From the NCBI GenBank assembly GCA_050789255.1, contig JBOZRQ010000008.1:62001-126000 (forward strand): a stretch of 64,000 nucleotides of DNA, read 5' to 3'. Numbering within the stretch: the first letter of the stretch is position 1; each line of letters begins with the position of its first letter. Below the pieces are notes generated by a model, which did not search any database, was not told the origin of the DNA, and worked only from the letters and a program-made list of their open reading frames with translations. The DNA comes from JBOZRQ01 sp050789255 (GTDB lineage Bacteria; Bacillota; Sulfobacillia; Symbiobacteriales; Symbiobacteriaceae). Of this stretch, positions 33,115 to 41,321 are shown in pieces. The translations under genes were made by a program, and so were the position numbers.

Positions 33115-33858
33115 GTGACGATTCCCGACCCGCCGGTGCCCCTGCCCGTAGAGCACCGGACCCGCCTGCTCCTGAACGGGGCCGAGCTGCTGACGATCCA
33201 AACTACTCCGGTGGACCTGACCGACTGGGCCGCCGGCTTCCTGCATACGGAGGGCTTCATCGACGCGCTCTCCGACCTGCTCCGGCTGGAGGTCGCCCCC
33301 GACGGCGCCACCGTGCACGCCGAGGTGGCCCCGGGCCGACTGCCCGCCGAGGACCTGGCCGGCAAGCGCTACCTGACCAGCGGCTGCGGCAAGGGCGTCA
33401 CCTTCAGCTCGGTCAAGGACGCGATGATGCTCCGCCCGGTCACGCACGACCTGGCCGTATCTCGGGACCGCCTGCTGACCGCCATCAAGCGGATGCAGGC
33501 TGGCGCCCCCCTCTACGCCAGGAGCGGCGGCATGCACGCCGCGGCAGCCCTGCACCTCCCCACCGACTCGCTGGTCGTCCGGGAGGACATCGGCCGGCAC
33601 AACGCCGTCGACAAGGCGATCGGAGCCGCGCTGAAAGCGGGCTGGAGCCCCGCCGAGGTCGTGATTCTGACCACGGGCCGCATCTCCTACGAGATGTGCT
33701 CCAAGCTAGCCCGCTACGGCGCCGGGGTCGGCGCCTCGCTCACCGCCGCCACCGACCAGGCGATCCGCCTCGCCAACAAGTTGGGTCTCGACCTCGTGGG
33801 CTACGTCCGTACTCCTGCCAAACTCACCGTCTACACCGAGGGACGTCGGGTAGTCTAG
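33115..33858 (+). CDS. fdhD: FdhD-type sulfur carrier for formate dehydrogenase (paralogue 1)
   Basis: 247 aa. FdhD passes sulfur from a cysteine desulfurase to the molybdenum/tungsten cofactor of formate dehydrogenase. Family blocks here: TIQTTPVDLTDWAAGFLHTE, the cysteine loop YLTSGCGKG (one Cys where E. coli has CxxC), GGMHAAAALH, VREDIGRHNAVDKA, TTGRISYEMCSKLAR. GTG 33115 has GAGGGGG upstream. It is separated from the fdhG operon by the inserted GxxExxY cassette and a regulator gene, so the cassette may have split an ancestral operon. Confidence 0.88.
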   Translation: MTIPDPPVPLPVEHRTRLLLNGAELLTIQTTPVDLTDWAAGFLHTEGFIDALSDLLRLEVAPDGATVHAEVAPGRLPAEDLAGKRYLTSGCGKGVTFSSVKDAMMLRPVTHDLAVSRDRLLTAIKRMQAGAPLYARSGGMHAAAALHLPTDSLVVREDIGRHNAVDKAIGAALKAGWSPAEVVILTTGRISYEMCSKLARYGAGVGASLTAATDQAIRLANKLGLDLVGYVRTPAKLTVYTEGRRVV

Positions 33859-33867
33859 GGAACGGGA

Positions 33868-33909
33868 AAATTTACCGCAGATTACGCAGATTTATATGAT
33901 TACGCAGAT
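33868..33909. repeat. Left inverted repeat of the GxxExxY cassette
   Basis: Contains two copies of ATTACGCAGAT (33881-33891 and 33899-33909) with 18-bp spacing, preceded by TTTACCGCAG. 38 of 42 positions match the inverse of the right repeat. Confidence 0.85.
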
Positions 33910-34295
33910 GACCGGGGCCTGCCTTTGCGGACGACTCGCTTGTACTCAAGACTGGGCTGGGCGAAATTGAGCAGTAGTCCAACAAAGAGACCTGTTGCGG
34001 CCAGATAAGACAACACTACGGCAAGGTGCTGATCCGCGAACTCCTGGACCGTCTTAAGTTCGACGATCACACATCCTTCGACCATTAAGTCAAGCCGATG
34101 AGTACCAACGATGTCACCTTTGTACAAAACCGGAACCTCGACCTGACGTTGGAATGTTATTCCTCTTCGTGTGAGTTCTTTGTCCATTGCCTGTTCGTAC
34201 ACCGACTCCAAGAATCCCGGGCCGAGTGTTCCATGAACATCGAAGGCCGCCCCCAGAATCTTCTTCGTGATATCGGCGTGAAGATAGGTGTCCAT
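33900..34295 (-). CDS. GxxExxY family protein (PD-(D/E)XK-like)
   Basis: 131 aa. The motif that names the family is present in LGPGFLESVYEQAMDKEL (G-x-x-E-x-x-Y). Nuclease-superfamily residues follow: Asp in HRLDLMVEG and the ELK triad in CVIVELKTV. ATG 34295 has AGGAAGGG. The stop is supplied by the terminal repeat. The family is widespread, uncharacterised, and often found isolated in genomes; it belongs to the PD-(D/E)XK superfamily by motif. Its own inverted repeats here suggest it is mobilised as a unit. Confidence 0.85.
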   Translation of the reverse strand: MDTYLHADITKKILGAAFDVHGTLGPGFLESVYEQAMDKELTRRGITFQRQVEVPVLYKGDIVGTHRLDLMVEGCVIVELKTVQEFADQHLAVVLSYLAATGLFVGLLLNFAQPSLEYKRVVRKGRPRSSA

Positions 34296-34381
34296 ATGAT
34301 CCCTTCCTAATAGTCATCTACCCTCACTACGAATATTTACATGTATAGGTTCGGTTCCACTCCCAACTATCGACCAACCCA

Positions 34382-34423
34382 ATCTGCGTAATCACAAAAA
34401 TCTGCGTAATCTGCGGTAAAAAT
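34382..34423. repeat. Right inverted repeat of the GxxExxY cassette
   Basis: Two copies of ATCTGCGTAAT (34382-34392 and 34400-34410) with 18-bp spacing, then CTGCGGTAAA. Mirrors the left end. Confidence 0.85.
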
Positions 34424-34451
34424 GTTTCACAAGTACCCAACCTGCTATAGA

Positions 34452-34479
34452 AAGGGCGCCGCACACCAGCGGCGCCCTT
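34452..34479 (-). terminator. Terminator of the NarL-type regulator
   Basis: Perfect 11-bp stem AAGGGCGCCGC/GCGGCGCCCTT with a 6-nt loop; minus-strand tail TTTCTAT. Confidence 0.8.
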
Positions 34480-34484
34480 CGCGT

Positions 34485-35117
34485 TTATATCCAGCCTTCA
34501 CGGGAGGCGGTCATGGCCGCCTCGACCCGGTTCTTGGCGCCGATGCGTCGCAGCGCTTCGGCGAGGTAGCCCTTGATGGTCTTTTCGCTCAGGTACATCT
34601 GGTCGGCGATCTCTTTGTTGGTATAGCCCTGGGCGACCAGCTTGAGGATGGCCAGTTGCTGGCGGTTGACGGGCACCTGGGCGGCCGGGCGTTCGGGGGT
34701 GCGCATGTGCTGGACCAGGTAGCCTACGACCTTGGGGTCCATGGCGACCTCGCCCCGGGCGACTGCGCGGATTTGGCGCTTCAGGTCTAGGCCGAGGACG
34801 TCCTTGACCAGGTAGCCCTTCACGCCGGCCCGCACGGCGGCCAGGACCTGGTCGGGGTCCGCGAAGGCGGACAGCACAACCACGGCCACGCCGGGCGCCT
34901 CGCGCTGGAGTTGCCGCGCCACCTCGACGCCGTCCAGGTCGGGCAGGCGCATGTCCAGCAGCAGCACGTCGGGGCGGAGCTGCCGGCAGGCCTGCAGCGC
35001 AGAGGCGCCGTTGGCGGCCTCCCCCACCACCTCGAAGTCTGGCTCCCGGGAGAGTGAGGCGTTAATGCCTTCCCGCAGTAGTTCATGATCATCAGCAACC
35101 ACGATGCGAATGGGCAA
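34485..35117 (-). CDS. NarL/LuxR-family response regulator
   Basis: 210 aa. Receiver: acidic pair VADDHELL, phospho-acceptor Asp in VLLLDMRLPDLDG (residue about 54), Ser in VVLSAFAD, Lys in GYLVKDVLG. The C-terminal LuxR helix-turn-helix reads LKLVAQGYTNKEIADQMYLS and KTIKGYLAEALRRI. A TTG start at 35117 fits the GGGGGG ribosome site; a GTG at 35126 is the alternative. No sensor kinase is adjacent. It is divergent from the second fdhD and the formate dehydrogenase operon and probably controls it. Confidence 0.88.
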   Translation of the reverse strand: MPIRIVVADDHELLREGINASLSREPDFEVVGEAANGASALQACRQLRPDVLLLDMRLPDLDGVEVARQLQREAPGVAVVVLSAFADPDQVLAAVRAGVKGYLVKDVLGLDLKRQIRAVARGEVAMDPKVVGYLVQHMRTPERPAAQVPVNRQQLAILKLVAQGYTNKEIADQMYLSEKTIKGYLAEALRRIGAKNRVEAAMTASREGWI

Positions 35118-35131
35118 AATCCACACCCCCC

Positions 35132-35305
35132 TATCGTATAGATGGTTTGACACTCGAAACGTAGTTCCTTCCTCCTGCGGGAGGATCTGCTTCCCCGAAC
35201 AGACACCCGAACATACCGACCAAATGCCCTGTCGATACCAACCTTCGGTGCTCAAAATACCGCCGTGCGGCTTGTTCCTAAGTAGGGCAAACACCGTATA
35301 CGATA
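35132..35305. promoter_or_regulatory. Divergent control region with inverted TATACGATA pair
   Basis: TATCGTATA at 35132-35140 and TATACGATA at 35297-35305 are the same 9-mer in opposite orientation, one beside each divergent gene (response regulator and fdhD paralogue 2). Candidate binding sites for the NarL-type regulator, or -10 elements. The rest of 35118-35362 holds no gene. Confidence 0.35.
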
Positions 35306-35362
35306 TATCTAATAGTAAACTTGCGAGATGAATTTCTTGCCTCGGGCAAGGGGGGCATCGGC

Positions 35363-36052
35363 ATGGAGTGCGCTTCACCAAGGGCGCCTGAAGAGCGACC
35401 CACCACCATCTACGTAAACGACCAGGAGTGGCTGACGGCTCAGACCACACCGATCGACCTGCGGGATTGGGCGGTGGGCTATTTATGCGGAGAGGGCGTG
35501 GTGGGCAGCCCGGCCTCGATTCGGAGCCTCGTGGTCGAGGAGGACCGCGGGCTGGTCTGGGCCGAGGTGCCGGACTGGCAGCCACAACCCGCCCCCTCTA
35601 CCTTCGCCCCGGTCCCCAAGGGCCCGCCCATACGAGAAGAGATGCTGCTCAGTTGGATGACCCGGATGCTGGCCGCGGCGCCCCTCTACCAGGAGACCGG
35701 CGGCATGCATGTGGCGGCAGCGGTTCGCATCGACACCGATGCCATGATCATCCGGGAAGATATCGGCCGACATAACGCCGTGGACAAGGTCCTGGGCCGT
35801 GCCCGGCTGGAGGGCTGGGCGCCCGAGCAGGTGGCCGTGCTCACCTCGGGCCGCATCTCGTACGAGATGTGCACCCGGCTGGCCCGGTTCGGCGCCGGCG
35901 TTGGCATCTCCCGGACCGCCGCCACCGACCAGGCCTACCGCCTGGCCATGGAGCTTGGGATCGAACTGGCGGGCTACGCGAGGACCCCCGCCAGCCTGAC
36001 CATCTACACCGCATCGAATCGCATTCTAAGGAGGAAACGGCATGCAGGTTAA
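35363..36052 (+). CDS. FdhD-like protein lacking the cysteine loop (paralogue 2)
   Basis: 229 aa. It aligns with FdhD paralogue 1 in TAQTTPIDLRDWAVGYLCGE, GGMHVAAAVRI, IREDIGRHNAVDKVLG and TSGRISYEMCTRLARF. The segment carrying the sulfur-relay cysteine (TSGCG) is absent and replaced by a Pro-rich stretch (QPQPAPSTFAPVPKG). ATG 35363 is preferred, with AAGGGGGG upstream. It overlaps fdhG by 11 bp, and the fdhG ribosome site lies inside it, so it is translated with the enzyme. It may be a cofactor-binding chaperone without sulfurtransferase activity. Confidence 0.8.
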   Translation: MECASPRAPEERPTTIYVNDQEWLTAQTTPIDLRDWAVGYLCGEGVVGSPASIRSLVVEEDRGLVWAEVPDWQPQPAPSTFAPVPKGPPIREEMLLSWMTRMLAAAPLYQETGGMHVAAAVRIDTDAMIIREDIGRHNAVDKVLGRARLEGWAPEQVAVLTSGRISYEMCTRLARFGAGVGISRTAATDQAYRLAMELGIELAGYARTPASLTIYTASNRILRRKRHAG

Positions 36053-39000
36053 TCGGCGCGACTTCCTGAAGCTGTCCGGCGTAAGTGCCGCCGGCGCAGC
36101 TGTCGTGTTGTTCGCCGGCGAGCGCGAGGCCCTGGCCAAGGACCTCAAAGCGCTCCGCACCGCCACAGCCAAGGAAGTGCCAACGGTCTGTCCCCACTGC
36201 TCGGTCGGCTGCGGTATGATCGCCTACGTCAAGGACGGGAAGCTCCTCCAGCTGGAGGGCAACCCGGACAGCCCCATCAGCGAGGGATCGCTCTGCCCCA
36301 AGGGCGCCGCCTCGATGCAGTTCGCCTACGACGCCGTGGGCAAGCCCAACGCCCTGCGCCAGCTCAAGGCCAAGCACCGCAAGCCCGGCGCCGCCGACTG
36401 GGAAGAGATCGACCTGGACAAGGCGCTCGACATGATCGCTGAGCGCATCAAAGAGACCCGCGACAAGTCCTTCGTGGAGACCAACAAGGACGGCCTGATC
36501 GTCAACCGGACCGAGGGCCTCGCCCACCTGGGCTCTGCCTGCGTCGACAACGAAGAGTGCTACCTGATCACCAAACTGATGCGCTCCCTGGGCGTGGTGT
36601 ACCTCGAACACCACGCACGTATATGACACTCCTCCACTGTGCCCGGTCTGGGCACTGGATTCGGGCGTGGCGCGATGACCACGTCGTTCTGGGATATCCC
36701 CAACGCTGATGTCGTGATCTTCATGGGCTCCAACGCCGCCGAGAACCACCCGATCTCCTTCAAGTGGTTCCTGCGGGCCAAGCAGAAGGGCGCCAAGATC
36801 ATCGCCGTCGACCCCCGCTTCAACCGGACCGCCTCCAAGGCGGACTGGTGGATCCCCTTCCGCTCCGGCACCGACATTGCGGTCCTGGGCGGTCTGATCA
36901 ACTACGCCATCACGAACAACAAGATCCATCGGGACTACGTGGTGAACTACACCAACGCCGCCCTGCTGGTCCACCCGGACTTCAAGTTCGACGAGGGTCT
37001 GTTCTCCGGCTGGGACGATCAGGGCAAGAAGTACAACCAGGCCACCTGGGCCTTCCAGGTCGGCCCGGACGGCAAGCCCCTGCGCGATGAGAAGCTGGAG
37101 AACCCGAACACCGTCTATCAGCACATCAAGCGGATCTACGCCGGCTACACCCCGGCGAAGGTCTCGGCCATCACCGGCATCGCCGAGGCGGACTTCATCA
37201 AGTTCGCCGAGACGGTGACTGCCACCGGCGTGCCGGGCAAGTCGGCCGTCTTCGCCTACGCCATGGGCTGGACCCAGCACACGGTGGGCGTGCAAAACAT
37301 CCGCGCCTGCACCCTGATCCAGATGCTCCTGGGCAACGCCGGCGTTCCCGGCGGCGGTGTCGCTGCGCTGCGCGGCCACGCCAACGTGCAGGGCGCCACC
37401 GACCTGGCGGTGCTCTACCACGACCTGCCCGGCTACCTGGGCCAGCCGACCGAAGCGCACAAGAACCTGAAGGACTTCAACGATAAGACCACGCCCAAAA
37501 ACAGCTATTGGATCAACAAGCCGAAGTTCATGGTCAGCCTGCTGAAGGCCTGGTATGGCGACGCTGCCAAGGCGGAGAACGACTTCGCCTTCCACTACAT
37601 CCCCAAGATGGCCGGCGGCACCACCTACAGCCACTACGACATCTTCCAGTCGATCCTGGACGGCAAGGTGAAGGGCCTGCTCAACTTCGGCCAGAACCCC
37701 GCCGTGGGCTCGGCCAACGCCCGCAAGGTGCAGGACGCCCTGACGAAGCTCGACTGGATGGTCTTCTGCGACCTGTTCATGAACGAGACCGGCGAGTTCT
37801 TCAAGCTGGACGGCATGAACGCAAAGGACATCAAGACCGAGATCTTCATGCTGCCCGCCGCCGGCCCGCTGGAGAAGGAAGGCTCGTTCACCAACAGCCA
37901 CCGCCTGATCCAGTGGAAGCACAAGGCGATTGAGCCCCTGGGGGACGCCCGCAGCGACGGCTGGTACGTGGTACAGCTCGGCAAGCGGCTAAAGAAGCTG
38001 TACGCCGCCTCCACCGCCAAGAAGGATGAGCCGATCCGCCACATGGTGTGGGACTACGATGATCCCAAGCACCCCAACGACTTTGACCACCTGAAGGTCG
38101 TCAAGGAGATCAACGGCTACGATATCGCGACCGGCAAGCCCCTGTCCGGTTTTGGCCTCTTGAAGGATGATGGCAGCACCGCCGCCGGCTGCTGGATCTA
38201 CACGGGCATCTACCCCGAGGAGGGCGTCAACAAGATGGACGCCCGCAAGCGTGCGGCGCCCAACCGGGCCGAGGGCTGGACCGAGGCCAAGGCCGACGGC
38301 AGCGCCGACTACCTGCACCTGGGCTGGGCCTTCGCCTGGCCGGCCAACCGCCGGGTCCTGTACAACCGGGCCTCCGCTGACCCGCAGGGCAAGTCCTGGG
38401 GCAAGGTGCCGCTGGTCTGGTGGGATGCCACTGGCAAGAAGTGGGCCGGCGTCGACGTGCCCGACATGCTTCCCGTGGAGCCCGGCCAGGTCCATGCCAC
38501 CGGCGTGCCTGGCAGCACCCCCTTCATCATGAAGCCCGACGGCCTGGGCGGCATCTGGGGCCCGCTGCCCGACGGCCCGGTGCCGGTCCATTACGAGCCG
38601 GTCGAGTCGCCGGTCAAGAACGCCCTCTACAAGCAGAACGCCGTCCCGACGGCGAAGACCTACAACTCGGCCTTCGACAAGTGGGGCACTCCGCAGGAGT
38701 TCCCGTACGTGGTCACCACCTACCGCCTGACCGAGCATCAGACCTCCGGCGCCATGACCCGCACCCTGGGCTTCCTGGCCGAAGCCTTCGCCAAGCCCTT
38801 CGTGGAGATCTCCCGGGACCTGGCGGCCGAGAAGGGGATCAAGAACGGCGAAATCGTGGAAGTCGAGTCGGCCCGTGGCAAGGTGAAGGTCCAGGCGATG
38901 GTGACCAACCGGGTCAAGCCGCTCAAGGTTGACGGGAAGCTGACCCACGTGATCGGCCTGCCGATCCACTGGGGTCCCCGCAGCGGCCACGTGCAGGGCG

Positions 39001-39107
39001 ACATCGCCAACACGCTGACGCCGCAGGCGGTCGACGTGAACGTGCAGATCCAGGAGTCCAAGGTCTTCCTGGGCAATATCAAGAAGGTACAGGGAGGGGC
39101 GCAGTAA
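36042..39107 (+). CDS. fdhG: Formate dehydrogenase catalytic subunit, selenocysteine-containing, Tat-exported
   Basis: 1021 aa including selenocysteine at codon 195 (TGA 36624-36626), flanked by HARI and HSSTVPGLG as in FdnG. The N-terminus has a twin-arginine signal (NRRDFLKLSG). The [4Fe-4S] motif is CPHCSVGCGM ... SLCPKG (residues about 50-90), followed by molybdopterin domains and a C-terminal MGD-binding domain (THVIGLPIHWGP). Length matches E. coli FdnG. It oxidises formate to CO2 outside the membrane, passing electrons to the beta and gamma subunits. AAGGAGG precedes ATG 36042. The reading frame is continuous except for the recoded stop; the SECIS element follows directly. Confidence 0.95.
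36624..36658 (+). promoter_or_regulatory. Bacterial SECIS element (selenocysteine insertion)
   Basis: Starts at the UGA codon. GTGCCC (36639-36644) pairs with GGGCAC (36650-36655) around loop GGTCT; a lower CCA/TGG stem is separated by a 2-nt bulge (CT). The GGUCU apical loop and bulged U are the features bound by SelB in E. coli fdhF/fdnG. Confidence 0.9.
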
Positions 39108-39108
39108 G

Positions 39109-39969
39109 ATGGGACGTGCTGGAACGCTGGCCGCTTGGCGCCCTGACCCCACGAACAAGAAGCAGCAGGTGGCCATGCTGGTGGATACCACCGAATGCAT
39201 CGGCTGCAAGGCCTGCGAGGTCGCCTGCAAGCAGTGGAATGAGAACGAGTTCCGCATCAACCAGGCGCCGGGCACCTACCAGAGCCACCCGGAGCTCGAT
39301 GCCCAGACCTGGACGGTAATCAAGTTCATCGAACGCGAGGATGCCAACGGCGCCCCGCAGTGGCTGATGCAGAAGCACAACTGCATGCACTGCACCGACG
39401 CCGGCTGCGTTACCGCCTGCCCGACGGACGCCCTGCACTACAACGACTACGGCGTCGTGTCGCTGGACAAGGATCAGTGCATTGGCTGCGCTTACTGCGA
39501 GCCGGCCTGCCCCTTCGATGCGATCCACGTGGACAAGTCCGCCTTCCGCCAGACGGCCCAGAAGGCTGGCAAGTGCACGCTCTGCTTCGACCGGATCTCC
39601 AATGCCATGCAGCCCGCCTGCGTGTCCACCTGCCCGACGGACTGCATCAAGTACGGCGACCGCAAGCAGCTCCTGGACTGGGCCTACGCCCGGGTCGAGC
39701 AGCTGAAGTCGATGGGCTACAAGAACGCCAACGTGTACGGCGATAAGGAGCTTGGCGGACTGCATGAACTATATGTTCTGCTGGAGAGCCCCGAGGTCTA
39801 CGGCCTGCCGGTCAACCCGACGCTCTCGAAGCGGCTTACGTTCTGGAAGTACGGCCTGCAGCCCGTGGGCAAGGCGCTGCTGGGCGCCGCCGTCTTCGGC
39901 ATGGTGATCAACTGGATCGCCGCCCGCAAGACCTTCAAGGGAGGTGAAGCGGTTGGTCACCACCAGTAA
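39109..39969 (+). CDS. fdhH: Formate dehydrogenase iron-sulfur (beta) subunit
   Basis: 286 aa. Four [4Fe-4S] motifs: CIGCKACEVACKQW, CMHCTDAGCVTACP, CIGCAYCEPACP and CTLCFDR ... CVSTCPTDC. A C-terminal hydrophobic anchor (LLGAAVFGMVINWIA) follows, as in FdnH. It carries electrons from the catalytic subunit to cytochrome b. It starts 1 bp after the fdhG stop. The symbol fdhH here means the beta subunit and not the E. coli fdhF product. C-terminal residues overlap the gamma gene. Confidence 0.93.
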   Translation: MGRAGTLAAWRPDPTNKKQQVAMLVDTTECIGCKACEVACKQWNENEFRINQAPGTYQSHPELDAQTWTVIKFIEREDANGAPQWLMQKHNCMHCTDAGCVTACPTDALHYNDYGVVSLDKDQCIGCAYCEPACPFDAIHVDKSAFRQTAQKAGKCTLCFDRISNAMQPACVSTCPTDCIKYGDRKQLLDWAYARVEQLKSMGYKNANVYGDKELGGLHELYVLLESPEVYGLPVNPTLSKRLTFWKYGLQPVGKALLGAAVFGMVINWIAARKTFKGGEAVGHHQ

Positions 39970-40666
39970 GGTCTACATCAAGAAGTTCTCCCGCACCCAG
40001 GTGCTCTTCCACTGGGTCTACGGGACCTCCTGGATTCTGCTGGTCCTGACCGGCGCCATCTTCCTGTGGCGCCCGGACCCTGCGGCGGCTGCCGGGGGCT
40101 TGGGTCCGATGCTCCAGGGCGCCGTGGGCGCCACCGCCCGCACGATCCACCGCATCGCCGCCATCGGGCTCATGGTCTCCCCCTTCATCTGGCTGGCCGG
40201 GGATATCAAGAGCGTGTGGCCCGATCTGAAGGAGCTGCTCACCTTCACCGCCGCCGACGCCAAGTACATGGCGATCGCGCCGCTGCACTACACCGTGGGC
40301 AAGCCGGCCCTGCCCCCACAGGGCAAGTTCAACGGCGGCCACAAGGTCAACTTCTACCTGGTGATTCTGACCTTCATCGGGTTCGTAGTCTCGGGCCTCA
40401 CTATGTGGTTCCAGCGGGGCGTGGTCTCCGACGCCACCTTTAACACGATGCAGATCATCCACAGCGTCTGCTTCTGGGGCGGCCTGGCCATGGGCCTGCT
40501 GCACATCTACCTGACGGCGATCCACCCCTTCACCAGCCGCTCGCTCTCTTCCATGACCCGCGGGTTTATGGAGATGAACTACGCCAAGGCCGAGCACAAG
40601 GTCTGGGTCGAGCGGGAGATCGCTGCCGGCACTGCGGTGATCGTGGAGGAGGCTGAAACGCCATGA
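39953..40666 (+). CDS. fdhI: Formate dehydrogenase cytochrome b (gamma) subunit
   Basis: 237 aa with four membrane helices, as in FdnI. Haem-ligand histidines are likely those in QVLFHWVYG, TIHRIAA, IIHSVCFWGG and LLHIYLTAIHPF. It anchors the complex and passes electrons to the quinone pool, conserving energy by a redox loop. A TTG start at 39953 is preferred because GGGAGG is 8 nt upstream; the GTG at 39944 overlaps that site. It overlaps the beta subunit gene and is followed by a 4-bp ATGA overlap with the zinc-ribbon gene. Confidence 0.9.
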   Translation: MVTTSKVYIKKFSRTQVLFHWVYGTSWILLVLTGAIFLWRPDPAAAAGGLGPMLQGAVGATARTIHRIAAIGLMVSPFIWLAGDIKSVWPDLKELLTFTAADAKYMAIAPLHYTVGKPALPPQGKFNGGHKVNFYLVILTFIGFVVSGLTMWFQRGVVSDATFNTMQIIHSVCFWGGLAMGLLHIYLTAIHPFTSRSLSSMTRGFMEMNYAKAEHKVWVEREIAAGTAVIVEEAETP

Positions 40667-40845
40667 GTAGCCACAACTGCCCCCGCTGCACGGGCGGCGG
40701 ACACGTGATGACCGAGGAGCAGTGCCCCGAGTGCGCCGGTCAGCCCTTTACCAGCCTGGACGGGCACACCCTGGTCTGCGACCATTGCCACGGCACCGGC
40801 AGGAAGAACGTCCCCTGCCCCGAATGCAGCGACCATAAGCACTAG
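40663..40845 (+). CDS. Zinc-ribbon miniprotein in the formate dehydrogenase operon
   Basis: 60 aa with four CxxC knuckles: CPRC, CPEC, CDHC and CPEC, spaced like the two zinc sites of the DnaJ central domain (with CDHCHGTGRKNVPC closest to it). ATG 40663 overlaps the gamma-subunit stop as ATGA. It has no J-domain or membrane helix. It may be a zinc-binding assembly factor for FdhGHI. I do not know a homologue with a defined role. Confidence 0.7.
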   Translation: MSSHNCPRCTGGGHVMTEEQCPECAGQPFTSLDGHTLVCDHCHGTGRKNVPCPECSDHKH

Positions 40846-40850
40846 CCTTG

Positions 40851-40875
40851 CGTGGGGGACAGCTTGTCCCCCACG
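40851..40875 (+). terminator. Intercistronic hairpin
   Basis: Perfect 11-bp stem CGTGGGGGACA/TGTCCCCCACG with a 3-nt loop, 27 bp upstream of the next start codon. No T-run; more likely an mRNA-processing or partial-termination hairpin than a full terminator. Confidence 0.55.
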
Positions 40876-40901
40876 TTGCCTATGGAAGGAAGTACGCTAC
40901 A

Positions 40902-41306
40902 ATGTTCATGGATATCAACATTCGCAAGAGCCAGTACGCCCCCGGTCAGCTGCTCCCGCCCAAGGCCGAGATGCTCTTCTGGACCCCGGTGGTCAAGGAC
41001 GCCATGGGCAACCAGACCGCCGAGTTGGGCTGCGCCCGGGTCTTGGAGCTTCGGTTCGTCAAGCCCGCCGCCTCGCCCAACTTCCACGTGACCCTGCGGG
41101 GTGAGCTGGCGCACGGCGTCGGCGATGAGTGGACGATCGTGGTCCCATCGGACCGGATGGGGATCCTCTCCCTCCCGGCGGGCTTTGCGGCCGAGCAGTC
41201 GATCATGGGCGCCGTCTACCGCCTGGCCCAGCCCCGTGATGTGCGGGTCCTGCTGGACCAGATGGCGGGCATGCCGGGGCTCAACTTCACCGTTCAGTTG
41301 CTGTAA
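40902..41306 (+). CDS. Unknown protein within the formate dehydrogenase operon
   Basis: 134 aa, soluble, no signal peptide, no cysteine cluster. Text such as PGQLLPPKAEMLFWTPVV and LSLPAGFAAEQSIMGAVYRL suggests an alpha/beta protein. ATG 40902 has GGAAGGAAG; the longer frame from 40848 overlaps the hairpin. Fixed position between the zinc-ribbon gene and fdhE suggests a maturation or regulatory role; no family is recognised. Confidence 0.6.
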   Translation: MFMDINIRKSQYAPGQLLPPKAEMLFWTPVVKDAMGNQTAELGCARVLELRFVKPAASPNFHVTLRGELAHGVGDEWTIVVPSDRMGILSLPAGFAAEQSIMGAVYRLAQPRDVRVLLDQMAGMPGLNFTVQLL

Positions 41307-41321
41307 GGAGACGATACATCG

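Larger units (their letters stand above)
33868..34423. mobile_element. GxxExxY cassette bounded by 42-bp inverted repeats
   Basis: 556-bp unit: left repeat 33868-33909, one minus-strand gene (33900-34295), 86 bp of AT-rich upstream DNA, right repeat 34382-34423. The ends match at 38 of 42 positions. The gene's own stop codon lies within the left repeat. The unit is visibly more AT-rich than the fdh genes around it. No transposase is encoded, and no target duplication is clear. Confidence 0.65.

Noticed and set aside
36624..36626. Nonsense mutation splitting fdhG into two genes
   Set aside because: Position, flanking residues and the GGUCU hairpin identify the UGA as selenocysteine.
35841..37922. 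693-codon minus ORF
   Set aside because: Antisense to fdhD paralogue 2 and fdhG.
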